DNA of 64,000 nucleotides, taken from positions 21,479,194 to 21,543,193 of the forward strand of contig NC_087071.1 in the NCBI RefSeq assembly GCF_963678635.1, given 5' to 3'. Shown piece after piece: positions 42,668-53,290 of this stretch. This DNA is from Symsagittifera roscoffensis. Lineage: Eukaryota; Xenacoelomorpha; Acoela; Convolutidae. Made by a program: the position numbers and the translations under genes. Positions within the stretch are counted from its first letter, which is position 1, and each line of letters opens with the position of its first letter. The notes beneath the pieces are model-generated. The model did no database searches and was not told the origin of the DNA. It saw only the letters and a list, made by a program, of their open reading frames with translations.

Positions 42668-42842
42668 GTGACTTTTACTGAATGGACAGACTACCGAATG
42701 CGGACATATCTGGTAACGACGCAATTCAACACCTTATAACGCACATCAGATCCCCATTCCACTCAATTTAGTGTGCGCCTCCCGGTTTAAACTGATCAAA
42801 ATCCGAATACAGTCAACGGTTTTTTCAGCAGAACTTTCAATA
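42668..42842 (+). repeat. 175-bp repeat outside the Gypsy 5' LTR (second copy 49112-49285)
   Basis: ACTTTTACTGAATGGACAGA through TTTTTTCAGCAGAACTTTCA recurs almost identically right after the 3' LTR. In the left copy it is separated from the 5' LTR by about 86 bp of unique DNA. It is not part of the LTR itself. Confidence 0.85.
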
Positions 42843-42928
42843 GATCGATGTGACTACACGCCCGGCATTTCTGATCTGATGTGCTGCGTGGAAGTTTCCT
42901 TAAAAAAACCGATGTTTGTTGTGGATTC

Positions 42929-43136
42929 TGTCATAGTATCTAAATTTAGTTCATGTTTCAATTCTAGTCGTGTTATCTATTTCAATTATCTGTTTGGCGC
43001 TAACCGGTATTTAACCTTCGGAGTTTGTCTGTCACCTTCGGATGACAGCTATCTTATTGTCTCCGACTTACTTTCTGAACTACGGTTTGCTTATTAACAA
43101 GACATTTAATTCATACATCGAAACCGTCTTTTCACA
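42929..43136 (+). repeat. Gypsy 5' LTR
   Basis: Starts TGTCATAGTATC and ends GTCTTTTCACA, directly before TGGCGCAGTC. It matches 48915-49120 with one clear substitution in the body (CTGTTTGG against CTGTCTGG) and small differences at the very end. Confidence 0.9.
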
Positions 43137-44647
43137 TGGCGCAGTCAGCAGGCCAAAGTGGGTGGAAGAACCCACTGGGAATTACATCGTTTTGGCCCTC
43201 GACGCTCGCAGAACCACCAATGCTATGGGAGTTTTGGTTCAATCGTTTTATATGGGGGATGGTGGCCAAACATAGCATAAATCCACGGAACTTCTATGAT
43301 GCCAGTACGTTAACAGCAGCGCAACTTGCAGATTTACCAGAGGAGGTCGATGGGAAAAATCGCCTGGTGTCGGAGCAAACGCTTATCTCGAATTTGTATT
43401 TGTGCCTGGGGGAGAAAGGACAGGATGAGCTACATAAAAGAAAACCACACCTGGATCTCGCTGCAACAAGGTATTCTCGAGTTTTGGATACTATCGAAAC
43501 CGAATTTCGGAAGGAACGAAACGAAACTTACGAAACATTCCAACTATTGGCACGAAAGCAACAAATAGGAGAATCGCTGGAACAATTCCACTCAGTGTTG
43601 AGTGGGTTAGCCGCTCGATGTAATTTTGGAGCATTGGAGACCAGGATTTTGCGGGATGTGTTCATCGTAAATATGAACAATAGGGAGGCCCAAAATGAGC
43701 TATGCCGCTCGACGAAGACACCAGAGGAGGTGTATCGTATTGCACTTTCATATGAACGTGGATTCAAATATGCTAAGTCATACGGATCGATAACCGGGGG
43801 AGGAACTAGTGGGAATGCCGGCGGAGCTGGTGCGTTCCAAATCAAGACGGAACCAGTGGGGGCCATCCGAGGTGGTTACAGAAACAACAGACAGCGGGGC
43901 CGCGGATCGTTTAGGGGGAGAGCAGACATGAGAGGGGGTGGTGCCAGAAGATGCTATAATTGTGACCAACCCAATTTTACTCCGGAGCACCTCACAGCGT
44001 GTCCAGCGAAAAATGCTACGTGTAACTTCTGCAGGAAGACGGGACATTACGAGAGGACTTGTAGGGGAAAGCGAAATAATCGGGGAAGACCGGCAGTGGG
44101 ACTGATTCAAAATCAGGAAGATATGGAAACTACTGAAGTAGACGACGCGGAGGATACATATTCCCAGCACGAGAATTCCGTCGGCTGGGTTAATACGCCG
44201 GTCAAGAAACAACCGGACAAGAAACAACGATCGTGGGATTCGGATAGCTCAGGGGATTACGTTGTTATGGCCATCAAATCTCGGAAAGAAACAGATCTAA
44301 AAGTGGCCGGCCCCCGACTACCAATTAAGGTAAACGGAAAGCAAACAAACGTGTGGATAGACAGTGGATCACCGATTTCGATATTCACCATTGGGGAATT
44401 GAAACGGACATTGGGCACCGCAGGCGTCAAGGTGAAGGCACCGGCACCGGAGGATGAGGAGTTCAGGGATTACGGAAACAACCCATTACGACTACTAGGG
44501 ACGATAGACGTACTATTAGAAACAAACGGATGGGTGGCCAACGCAAACATCAGAGTGATTAGAGGAAGCAGACCATCAATTATTGGACGAGACCTAATGC
44601 CAAATCTTGGATTACAGATCGTGCAGAAGGCACCGGAGAAAATGTGA
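43136..44647 (+). CDS. gag: Gypsy gag with aspartic protease
   Basis: 503 codons. Residues about 60-215 are a helical capsid-type gag region. A Gly/Arg-rich stretch (245-270) follows, then two zinc knuckles: CYNCDQPNFTPEHLTAC (273-289, C-x2-C-x8-H-x3-C) and CNFCRKTGHYERTC (296-309). The protease begins around VWIDSGSPISIFT with catalytic Asp 409 and has the closing IIGRD block near 485. The ATG uses the last A of the LTR and the first TG of the primer binding site. The stop TGA overlaps a new ATG (TGATG at 44645-44649). Gag packages the RNA and the protease matures the polyproteins. No internal stops. Confidence 0.92.
   Translation: MAQSAGQSGWKNPLGITSFWPSTLAEPPMLWEFWFNRFIWGMVAKHSINPRNFYDASTLTAAQLADLPEEVDGKNRLVSEQTLISNLYLCLGEKGQDELHKRKPHLDLAATRYSRVLDTIETEFRKERNETYETFQLLARKQQIGESLEQFHSVLSGLAARCNFGALETRILRDVFIVNMNNREAQNELCRSTKTPEEVYRIALSYERGFKYAKSYGSITGGGTSGNAGGAGAFQIKTEPVGAIRGGYRNNRQRGRGSFRGRADMRGGGARRCYNCDQPNFTPEHLTACPAKNATCNFCRKTGHYERTCRGKRNNRGRPAVGLIQNQEDMETTEVDDAEDTYSQHENSVGWVNTPVKKQPDKKQRSWDSDSSGDYVVMAIKSRKETDLKVAGPRLPIKVNGKQTNVWIDSGSPISIFTIGELKRTLGTAGVKVKAPAPEDEEFRDYGNNPLRLLGTIDVLLETNGWVANANIRVIRGSRPSIIGRDLMPNLGLQIVQKAPEKM
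43137..43152 (+). other. Primer binding site candidate
   Basis: TGGCGCAGTCAGCAGG begins right after the LTR and starts with the TGG complementary to a tRNA CCA end. The priming tRNA was not identified. Confidence 0.7.
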
Positions 44648-44727
44648 TGTCGGTACAGAGCGATCAAGGCACAGTTGAGGAGACGGATGTAGAGGACTCA
44701 CTAGAACTGGCAGATCTACTTCAGTAA
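44647..44727 (+). CDS. Short overlapping ORF at the gag-pol junction
   Basis: The ATG overlaps the gag stop (TGATG) and opens 26 codons (MSVQSDQGTVEETDVEDSLE and onward) in the -1 frame, ending TAA at 44725. The product is acidic and leads towards the start of pol, which resumes in the gag frame at about 44709 (IYFSKQFESLFNR). It could be the true start of pol reached by termination-reinitiation, broken by a one-base indel near 44710-44725, or a genuine small frame. The sequence alone does not decide. Confidence 0.4.
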   Translation: MSVQSDQGTVEETDVEDSLELADLLQ

Positions 44728-47659
44728 GCAGTTTGAAAGTCTTTTTAACAGAGTCGGAAAAATTAAGAATTATAAGGTACACGCGGATTTTTTCGAAACG
44801 TTAACGCCAATTCAGCAAAAAGGACGTAGAGTGCCCATCACGTTGCAAGAAAAGGTTGATAAAGAAATTGATAAACTTTTACGGCAAGGACACATTGAAA
44901 AGCTAAAGGAATGTTCGGATAAATATTTTGTTTCCCCGATTGTAATAACAGTGAAAAAGGACGGATCAGTAAAATTAGCGCTAGAATCAAGAGAGTTAAA
45001 CAAGCAAATCCACAAAAATAAATACCAAATGCCGAATATAGAGGAGCTTATGGATACGGTAGGACAAACGATTAGCGAACGGAAATCAGGGGACATATAT
45101 TTTTCTACTATGGATCTTACGTACGCGTACGGCCAATTACCACTTAGCCCGGAAACGAGCGTTCAATGCAATTTTTCGCTGGTGGGAGGAAAATCAACGG
45201 GCACGTACCGCTTTCGTACGGGGTTCTACGGTCTTACTACCATGCCAGCTGAATTTCAACGAGTAATGGACACGATTCTTGCGGAATTTCCGCAGGCACA
45301 TGCTTTTATTGATGACATCTTGGTGGTCACCAAAGGCACGGAGATCGAGCATATCTCGACAGTTGAAAAAATTTTGCGAAAGCTGGATCGCGAAAACATG
45401 GCACTTAAGCTCATTAAATGCCAATTTGCGCGGAAAGAATGTGAATGGTTGGGACACAAAATAACCCGTACAGGAATAACACCACTCGTCCGGAAAACAG
45501 ATCCGATCGAATCGCTGAAAGCACCAAAAACGGTGTCACAACTTAAATCGTTCATGGGCTCCATTCACAGTTTGCACAAATATCTTCCGGCGCTCGCGGA
45601 ATCATCAGCGTCCTTACGCCCATTATTAAGCCGGAAAAACGATTTTGTCTGGAGCGATGAATGTCAAATATCATTCGAGAACCTGAAAAAGCAAGTGGCT
45701 AATATAGTGGAACTTCGGCACTTTGATATACACAGAGACACAAGAATTGTGTGTGACGCTAGTCATAATGGGCTCGGAGCGGTCCTTGAGCAACTAAATT
45801 CCGACGGTTGGCGGCCAATATCATTCGCATCCCGGTATTTGAACGCAGCAGAAAAAAATTACTCAACGAATGAATTGGAGATGTTAGCAGTTGTGTGGGG
45901 CGCGGAATACTTCCGAAATTATGTGCTGGGAAGAAAATTTTTAATAGTTACGGACCATAAGGCATTAGTGTCATTGCTAAATGGGAACAACAAAAAGAAC
46001 AAAACAATGTTCAGCAGATTAACAAGATGGTTAGATCGTCTTATACCGTTCGATTTTCAAGTAGAACATAAACCCGGAGCAAAAACAGGACTCGCTGATT
46101 ATCTTTCAAGGCACCCGTGTTTAAATCCTCAACCGATTAGCACCTACGATAGTATGTTTACGGTCGCGAAAATTAGTAGAATTAGATCCGCTCTCGGATT
46201 TAGAAATAAACTCGAGTCTCCATCGGTTACTAATAATAGACGCATTTGTAATATATCGATTAGAAAACGACCGGTAGAGGGCGAGCGATCATGCGACGGA
46301 AATTGGACCAATCACAGAGCGACGAATTGCATTCCCGGCAGGTCAATTGAGTTTAGCAAAAATTCAGTTGGGACTATTATTGAAGCTAACTTTGGTTACT
46401 CAAAATCTTTAAAGTCGTCAATCAACATTAACAATTCAAGCAATTTAATCTTGGAAAGGAAACTCAAGAAATTATTGGAACGACACCCCAGCATTAGCAG
46501 TCGTGATGATATAGAGGAGATTGATGTAAATATACAGGCGGTTACAACAGAAGTCCGGAGCACTAAAACCAACACCATTATTTCGATTCCGTCGGTTTAC
46601 CCTGGTGAGAGTTATCCACCGGTCAATCCGGAAAATAAAGTCATGTCTATTATACCAAGAAATTGTAAAGTAGTCAGCAAACAATCCGCTCTTCCCGACT
46701 TATTTAATCTTCGATTTATAGAATCGCAATACCAGTCTGATCCACAGTTACAAGCTATTATCGAGTTAAATAAAGCTAAAGACCCCCAGTTACACTCGAA
46801 AATTGCAGCAATGAGTAAGTACTTCGCACAGTATACTCAGGACTTCCACGTAAGAGACGGATGCCTGTGGATGGACGAGAGGCTAGTGATCCCTAATACT
46901 TTGCAGACGGCGGTGGTCATTAGACTCCACTATTATCACCACGGGAAATCCAGCATGATCGACGCCGCTAAGGACATCTGGTACCCTTACATGTTTCGTA
47001 GTCTCGCAACTATCGCTGGGAATTGTCCGGAATGCACATTAGCGGGTAAGAACTTGAAAAACATGTGTTCGAAGGACAATATAGGGAAAATACCTGAACC
47101 AAAAGAGCCGAATGAATCAGTCCAATTGGATTTTTGGGGACCCATTAACTACTTGAAGGAATCTAAAAAGTATGTTTTGGTGGCGGTGGACCGGTTCTCT
47201 CGATGGCCATCAGCTATGGTCTGTAATTCGAACCGTTCGGATAAAATTATAAAATTTTTAAAAGCCTACATAATCGCTCATGGAGTTCCACGCCAAATCA
47301 GAGTTGACCAGGGAACAAACTTTATGTCTAAGGAAGTTAAAACATTCTGTCATGAACAAGGATTTGAAGTCCTCACTTCGCCAGTGAATGATCATAGAGC
47401 AACAGGATGTGTTGAGCGCACGATTGGTAGCATTAAAAATTCAGTGCTGACGTATGCGCGGGAGGATAAACCGGAACCCTTGGATCGAATGGTTGAAAGA
47501 GCCCTCGGAGCCCTAAGATTTGTGAAAAACGCATCCCTCAATATAACACCGTTCGAAGCGCACCACGGCCGGGAAGCTAATACTGTCCTCAGGAACTTGA
47601 CTAAAAAACCTACGTTACGGAATCTAAATTGGGAAAATGTAATACGATCGAAATATTAA
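44706..47659 (+). CDS. pol: Gypsy pol: reverse transcriptase, RNase H, integrase
   Basis: Open from about 44706. A GTG at 44831 is only a notional start. Counting from 44831: RT motif A FSTMDLTYAYGQ (Asp 95), MPAEFQRVMD, motif C AFIDDILVV (Asp 161-162). RNase H has VCDAS (Asp 309), TNELEML (Glu 348/350), VTDHKAL (Asp 375) and GLADYLSRHP (Asp 423). The integrase zinc region HYYHHGKSS...CPECTLAGKNLK is followed by the core VQLDFWGP (Asp 767), RVDQGTNF (Asp 826) and GCVERTIG (Glu 862), an exact DD35E spacing. All catalytic residues are present. The frame ends at TAA 47657-47659, inside what appears to be a longer protein. Confidence 0.94.
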
Positions 47660-48685
47660 TGTTTAGATGAACGAGACCCGATAGCTCAAACAATGCCGAA
47701 GCCGATGGACACCAACTGGGGAATCCGATCGGATACTGAGTATGACCGGAAAAATAGACGGGGACCACTAAGATTGGCCGAGGAACAGGCAGCTAATCAA
47801 GATGATGAGCCTGGGATTGCACGGGCACCAAACGACCCTGTGGAGGTACCACCGGCAGTGGTAATGCAGAGGACCGGGGAGCGAAACATGAATAGGTATA
47901 GACCATTAAAGTCCAAAATAGTTGATCAAACTGAACATACTATTAAAATGAGTAACGGTGCGGTGCTTAGGAAATCAGGAGTAGCGCTCAGGAAGGCCAA
48001 AGTTCCGAAAAAGCGGGTGCCGGGAGGACCATTACCTACACCACCAACGCCGTGGGATCTGAAAAGGAAGCTAAAATTGAGACAAAACCAACCAGGCAGC
48101 TCAAGAGGCACTAAGGAAAGTCAGCACAACATCATGGGAAAGGGAGCAAAATTCCAAATTCTGGAATCCGCAGAAAATTCCGACTCAGAATCGGAGGACC
48201 AGTTACCACTGAGTACAACCATCCTAGTGGCGAAACCAACAAGAGGGCGAGAAAACGGTGGAGAAGATGGACAGGGAACATCTAGTGGGGGACGGGATCC
48301 AGTTCAACCAGAGGCCATCGGGGTTCGTCCCAGTAATAAGGAGACGGAACAAGGAGACACGTTGGCAGGTGAAACAGGAATCGGAAATGACTGGGGGAGA
48401 AAAAATATCGAAGGAGCCGAACCACAAGAAACAAATACCGAAGGAATCGAACCACAAGAAACGGAGCGCGAACCAAAGCATATATCAGTAACCGGGGGAA
48501 AGAAACGGGGCCGGAAACAACGACTTGTTTCCTATTCTAGCCAAGATTCGGCCAGCTCGTTGGATGAAACAAGCTCGAGACGCTCGGGCAGGAAGCGGAC
48601 CGCAGTGACCAAGATGGGGGGGGGGGCCATGATTGACAACATTAGAAAAACGGACAAAGCCGGAGCAATCGAAGAAAAAGAGTGA
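47660..48685 (+). CDS. Gypsy pol C-terminal extension, separated by one stop codon
   Basis: Same frame as pol. After TAA the frame continues CLDERDPIAQTMPKPMDTNW and stays open for about 341 codons; the first ATG is at 47693. The protein is hydrophilic and disordered in composition, with a recognisable small block NRYRPLKSKIVDQTEHTIKM followed by GAVLRKSGVAL, then repeats of EPQET and a basic KKRGRKQR stretch. The NRY-PL-SKI---T-H-I block resembles regions after integrase in related Gypsy pol proteins, so I read it as the pol tail. Readthrough of the TAA or a recent nonsense mutation would both explain the break. It is not an envelope: no signal peptide or membrane segment. Confidence 0.7.
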   Translation, partial: CLDERDPIAQTMPKPMDTNWGIRSDTEYDRKNRRGPLRLAEEQAANQDDEPGIARAPNDPVEVPPAVVMQRTGERNMNRYRPLKSKIVDQTEHTIKMSNGAVLRKSGVALRKAKVPKKRVPGGPLPTPPTPWDLKRKLKLRQNQPGSSRGTKESQHNIMGKGAKFQILESAENSDSESEDQLPLSTTILVAKPTRGRENGGEDGQGTSSGGRDPVQPEAIGVRPSNKETEQGDTLAGETGIGNDWGRKNIEGAEPQETNTEGIEPQETEREPKHISVTGGKKRGRKQRLVSYSSQDSASSLDETSSRRSGRKRTAVTKMGGGAMIDNIRKTDKAGAIEEKE

Positions 48686-48900
48686 AAAGATGATGAATAA
48701 AATGGAGCTCAAAACAATCTATAAAACTTTGCTAAAATGGGAAGGTCCAGGGAGAGGCATGCGGTGTACCAGCAAAAACTCAAAAGCTTGTGTTTAAAAG
48801 AACTGTAGTTGATTTGAAAAACTTGATTTGAAAACTTGTTATTAACCCTATTGTTTACGGTTAACATAGATATTGGATATTGGATTTGAGTATTATTTAT

Positions 48901-48914
48901 TACAAGGAGGGAAA
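48901..48914 (+). other. Polypurine tract
   Basis: ACAAGGAGGGAAA lies immediately before the TGTCATAG start of the 3' LTR, as expected for the plus-strand primer. Confidence 0.8.
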
Positions 48915-49120
48915 TGTCATAGTATCTAAATTTAGTTCATGTTTCAATTCTAGTCGTGTTATCTATTTCAATTATCTGTCTGGCGCTAACCGGTATTTAA
49001 CCTTCGGAGTTTGTCTGTCACCTTCGGATGACAGCTATCTTATTGTCTCCGACTTACTTTCTGAACTACGGTTTGCTTATTAACAAGACATTTAATTCAT
49101 ACATCGAAACCGACTTTTAC
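48915..49120 (+). repeat. Gypsy 3' LTR
   Basis: Starts TGTCATAGTATC and ends CCGACTTTTAC, then runs directly into the 175-bp repeat also found at 42668-42842. Confidence 0.88.
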
Positions 49121-49284
49121 TGAATGGACAGACTACCGAATGCGGACATATCTGGTAACGACGCAATTCAACACCTTATAACGCACATCAGATCCCCATT
49201 CCACTCAATTTAGTGTGCGCCTCCCGGTTTAAACTGATCAAAATCCGAATACAGTCAACGGTTTTTTCAGCACAACTTTCAGCA

Positions 49285-50263
49285 GACGTTTTTATCGTAA
49301 TTTTTCACCCACAAGTGTTACAACCTTTAATGTTGTAACTCTTAATCCTATAACACCTCTCCACTTTTCACCATTTAATGCTGTAAAATTACATACGATC
49401 ATTGCAAACCGATGAAGACCCTATTAGATAACGTAATCCAAATACATACCCAGTAACCATGTATTCCACGAGAGCCTCGAACCTAAAAACTTTGTCACAA
49501 AATAATTTTCAAGAAACAAAAATTTCCTAAAAAAAACTTATACTCACTTTACCAAAATTTTCATTGACAAAAAGTCTTGAATTGTTACTTGAATGTAAGT
49601 TGAAACCAAAAAGAGCCGTTTTTTGTCCCGTCCGCTCATTCGTTAAGACCCGCCAACTGTGTCGAGTAAGTTTGTTGATTGAATCTTTACCTCAGTTTCC
49701 TCCAGTAGTTTTACAATCGTTAAAAATTAGCTCGGCTGGTCAATTTCTGATCCGCATACCGCCATGAACATTGCTATTATCAATTCGCCATTACAATGTG
49801 CATTATAAACAATAAAATCAAGCGCGTTAAGTACCAAACCTAATTTGCTTTTCACTTACTTAAGACAATATTACATTAAAACAACTCTTTGTTGACCACC
49901 AGTAAAAGATTTCAATTGTTCAGTACCATCATTGATGTTCAAGATTGCTGCAATTTTCTCCATCCCTCTAAAAACACATCATTCTTATTTACCGGCGGTA
50001 GACCGTTTAATCTTTTTAAAACAACTCCCCAAAATCTTTGATACGGAGAAAGTAAAACTTTGGAAATATTTAATTTATTATTCTTTGAGCAAGCATAGAT
50101 CAAATAATGTAAACCACTTTTATCAAAAAATTTCGTTGCATGTTTAAAAAATCGAAAACAAAGTAGCAGCCATTGCATACGTAAAACGTCAAAAAAAACA
50201 ATATTGTGGCTGTTTTGTGGAAACAGGATTTGAAAATAAATTCTTAAACTCGAAATATTTCAC
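49285..50263. other. Unassigned sequence with a dispersed repeat
   Basis: 49390-49520 is the inverse of 34630-34760 (GGTTCGAG, TACTGGGTAT, ATCGGTTTGCAA and CGTATGTAATTTT in order). No gene supported; the 67-codon frame at 49564 has no recognisable motif. Confidence 0.55.
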
Positions 50264-50938
50264 CTTTCAGCATTTTCAGAAATCAAAAATTTAGAACTCA
50301 GTCATCGTTGGTTATCTCCAATTTATGATCAGTTATTTATCCTAATTTCATTTGAACTTATCAAATAAAAAAATATGCGGACCATGCCTAGGAAACGGAA
50401 ATCAAATAAGCCTAAAGTTTCCAAAATGAGGGTAGAGAATCACAATTGTTTTTCTTCTTTAATTGGTAAATTCATCTTTAATTTAAACCTCGTACTTTGT
50501 TCTCATTCTGTTCCATGAGCAACGAGATTCGTTAAAGTCTTGTGTTGATTTTCTTGTTCGTTGTACGACAGCTGCTTTACTTTAGTATAAACTATATCAG
50601 CTTTCAGCATTTTCAGAAATCAAAAATTTAGAACTCAGTCATCGTTGGTTATCTCCAATTTATGATCAGTTATTTATCCTAATTTCATCTGAACTTATCA
50701 ATAAAAAAAGATATGTGGACCATGCCTAGGAAACGGAAATCAAATAAGCCTAAAGTTTCCAAAATGAGGGTAGATAATCATAATTGTTTTTCTTCTTTAA
50801 TTGGTAAATTCATCTTTAATTTAAACCTCGTACTTTGTTCTCATTCTGTTCCATGAGCAACGAGATTCGTTAAAGTCTTGTGTTGATTTTCTTGTTCGTT
50901 ATACGACAGCTGCTTTACTTTAATATAAACTATATCAG
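50264..50938 (+). repeat. 337-bp tandem duplication
   Basis: CTTTCAGCATTTTCAG at 50264 recurs at 50601, and the copies match nearly base for base to ACTATATCAGCT (about 50600 and 50938). AT-rich and non-coding. Confidence 0.9.
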
Positions 50939-52280
50939 CTTGAAAAAAAATTATAGACGGATCTTGAACTCGGCCAATAACTGAACAAAACTTAACTCGC
51001 CAGAAATCTTTTCGAACTAAATTCCGAGCCAAAGTTACAAAGTATATAAGTGGGAATGACAAACCAGCTGAAATAAAAACATTCATCAAAAAACCTAGTA
51101 GTTGCTAACAAAAAAAGCAATAGAAAAAAATTAAGAAATTAAATTCCTGTTCATGCACAGCAAAAACGCTGCTGAAATCAAAAATCAACTACTCAATTTT
51201 TACATAGAAATTCAAGCTGCAAAAAATGATGATGCTTAGGACCAGCAAAAAACACTTTGAAACTACTACTCAAGATGACAGGTAGCAATTGCGCCAAGCA
51301 ACTATCGAAGAAGCTGAGTAACTGGAGGAAGCTTCCTAATTCAGTTGGCTCCGTCGAAGCAGGTTAAATTCGCGATGGCAGTTCAGTACAATCATACAGA
51401 CAAAAACTGAACCAGATGTCGTGTGAACACCAGTTGCCAGCTCAGGAATTGGTTGAGCTCATGCCGCCGGTTCAAAGTGTCATATTAGACCCTTCTTGTT
51501 ACTTGTCATTGTCAAGCAGCGGTGAAGTGTTTACGTCTCCGCCTCTCAATCGAAAGGTCGGATGTTTGAGGCCAACCATGATCCGTGCTCTTTACATGAG
51601 GGCGAGGCAACATTACCCAGCCCAGAAACTATTCAAAAAAACTTGCATGTAGTTCTTCAGCAGGGGCACAACAGCGGTTCGCCGTAATGAGCTGTACAGC
51701 TCGTATGTTGGCCCTATCACTCATGAATAAATGGTCCTAATTAATACGTTAGAACCAACCTTGAAGTAGAAATCTGACAATTGTTCATAACTCTCACCCA
51801 AATGCCAACTTTTTTGAAAACACTTATAAAAACTCACAGAGTTGTAACAACCGTCATACGTCAAATAAAAGTGTACGCTTGCCGAATCTAAGTGTAACTA
51901 GTATATACGAGCCGCAGGTACAGCTAACTTTGATCACTATGTATAGCTACTAGCTTTTGAAGCAGAGTAGTTTCTGATAACCCAACGAGCTCAATGGAAA
52001 TTGCTCAACAACAGTCATTCTCTGTTAGTTCTGCAATTTTTTTGTCAGCCGTTTTGACCTAAAAACAGGTTTGCCCCTATACATCAAAAATCACGTTTCG
52101 CCTACTCCATCTTGTGTCACGCAACCGTCGATTGTTCATCGTTCTCTATCGGCGGAATACTTTTTAAGTATTATGTCGGTAATCCCAACGCTTCACATAC
52201 CAGTACCGATTTAAAACCATTGATATCACATGAATCAAATGAGTACAAACAAGCTGGGCCAACAGCGTCTCTAGGCATAA
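50939..52280 (+). other. Unassigned sequence upstream of degenerate BEL/Pao gag
   Basis: No clear gene. Short hydrophilic frames (51416-51652) may be remnants of the gag N-terminus of the element at 52280-57180, but no motif supports this and no 5' LTR was found. Confidence 0.4.
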
Positions 52281-52309
52281 AAAGCAATACCTAATTTTGA
52301 CAATCGACC

Positions 52310-53290
52310 AGAAGAACCCCTGCCTTATTGGAAATTGTCTTCTTTCGACGGAATTTTTTTGCAGTGGCCTGATTGGTTTGGTCAGTTAAAGAACCTAATC
52401 GATCCAAAGGCTATGAGTGATGAATTCAAACTACATTAATTTCAAAACCTCGTTTCTGGCAAAACGAAGAATCCAATTGCCAAAAAGGTATACTGTTGAA
52501 CGTTGTACAAAGACGCTTTGAGAACTATGAAGAGGAAAATCGTGCAACATCAAACGATCGTAGGTGCTCATCTAGAAATACTTTCAAGTTTTTTAGCGCT
52601 TAATATGCACAAATCAGAGAGCATCATCAGTATTTCTTGTATGTGTGTTCAATCTTGATGCCTTTTTGAAATCGCTAGGCTGTAAATACGACTTGAAGAG
52701 TGCTTCAGTTTTGAAAAAAAAATTATTTTAAAATTTTCTCCAAATTGGAAAGAGTCGTGGCTTCTCAATTGTGTAATGAGATGTTGCAGACAACCAACAG
52801 TTTTGGACAACAATGACTGGCTCCCTGGCCAAGCTGATGAACATGAACGTATGCGTGTCACTAGAATCAATCAAGACCGGAAGAGACATTAAAGACTGTT
52901 TTCCAACAACAACCCAATAATGTTTTTGCTGCCACCTCAAAATTTGAAAAGTCGACAATGTTCTGTGTATCCAGTGTGTGAGAAAACATCCACTGCGGAG
53001 CTGTGCTGTATTTAAAGAAAACATTGCAACTCAGCCGGCCCAATTCATCGCTCAAAATAAGACCTATTTAGTTTGCTTGCAGCCGGGTCAAGTGTTTCGG
53101 AGATGCCCTACAGCGATAAATCCAATAAGACTGACTGTGAAAGCACACAAAACATCTTTTTGCATGGCGCTGAAAAAATTTTCAGCGCGAAGCCTCTCAA
53201 CAAGGAGGAAAACACTAGTAACAACACAGGCCATCCAAATTCAAACAAGGCAGCCCTGCCGAACCACACCAAAACTCATAATGCAATGAA
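52310..53290 (+). pseudogene. BEL/Pao gag with zinc knuckle, degraded
   Basis: PYWKLSSFDGIFLQWPDWFG, LKNLIDPKAMSDEFKLH and ASGKTKNPIAKKV-like pieces (52317-52500) match the L-LP-F-G----W--F and LSD--K--YL blocks of the DUF1759 gag family. At 52975-53110 VCEKTSTAELCCIFKENIAT and YLVCLQPGQVFRRCPT correspond to the BEL zinc knuckle (C-x2-C-x4-H-x4-C type, with His replaced by Gln here). Stops and frame changes are frequent. Confidence 0.65.

Larger units (their letters stand above)
42929..49120 (+). mobile_element. Ty3/Gypsy LTR retrotransposon, nearly intact
   Basis: The 5' LTR (42929-43136) and 3' LTR (48915-49120) are about 206 bp and differ by only a few bases. A primer binding site follows the first LTR and a polypurine tract precedes the second. 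gag-protease (43136-44647), pol (RT, RNase H, integrase; to 47659) and a C-terminal extension (to 48685) lie between. Gene order protease-RT-RNase H-integrase defines Gypsy. No envelope gene is seen. The flanks do not show a matching short target duplication (GGATT before, TGAAT-like after). Confidence 0.93.

Noticed and set aside
47693-48685. Envelope or novel accessory gene in the Gypsy element
   Set aside because: Same frame as pol after one stop, no signal peptide or membrane span, and a post-integrase-like block; better read as the pol tail.
49564-49767. 67-codon frame with a GTAAGT-like donor
   Set aside because: The candidate intron would be about 30 bp, too short, and the product has no recognisable motif.
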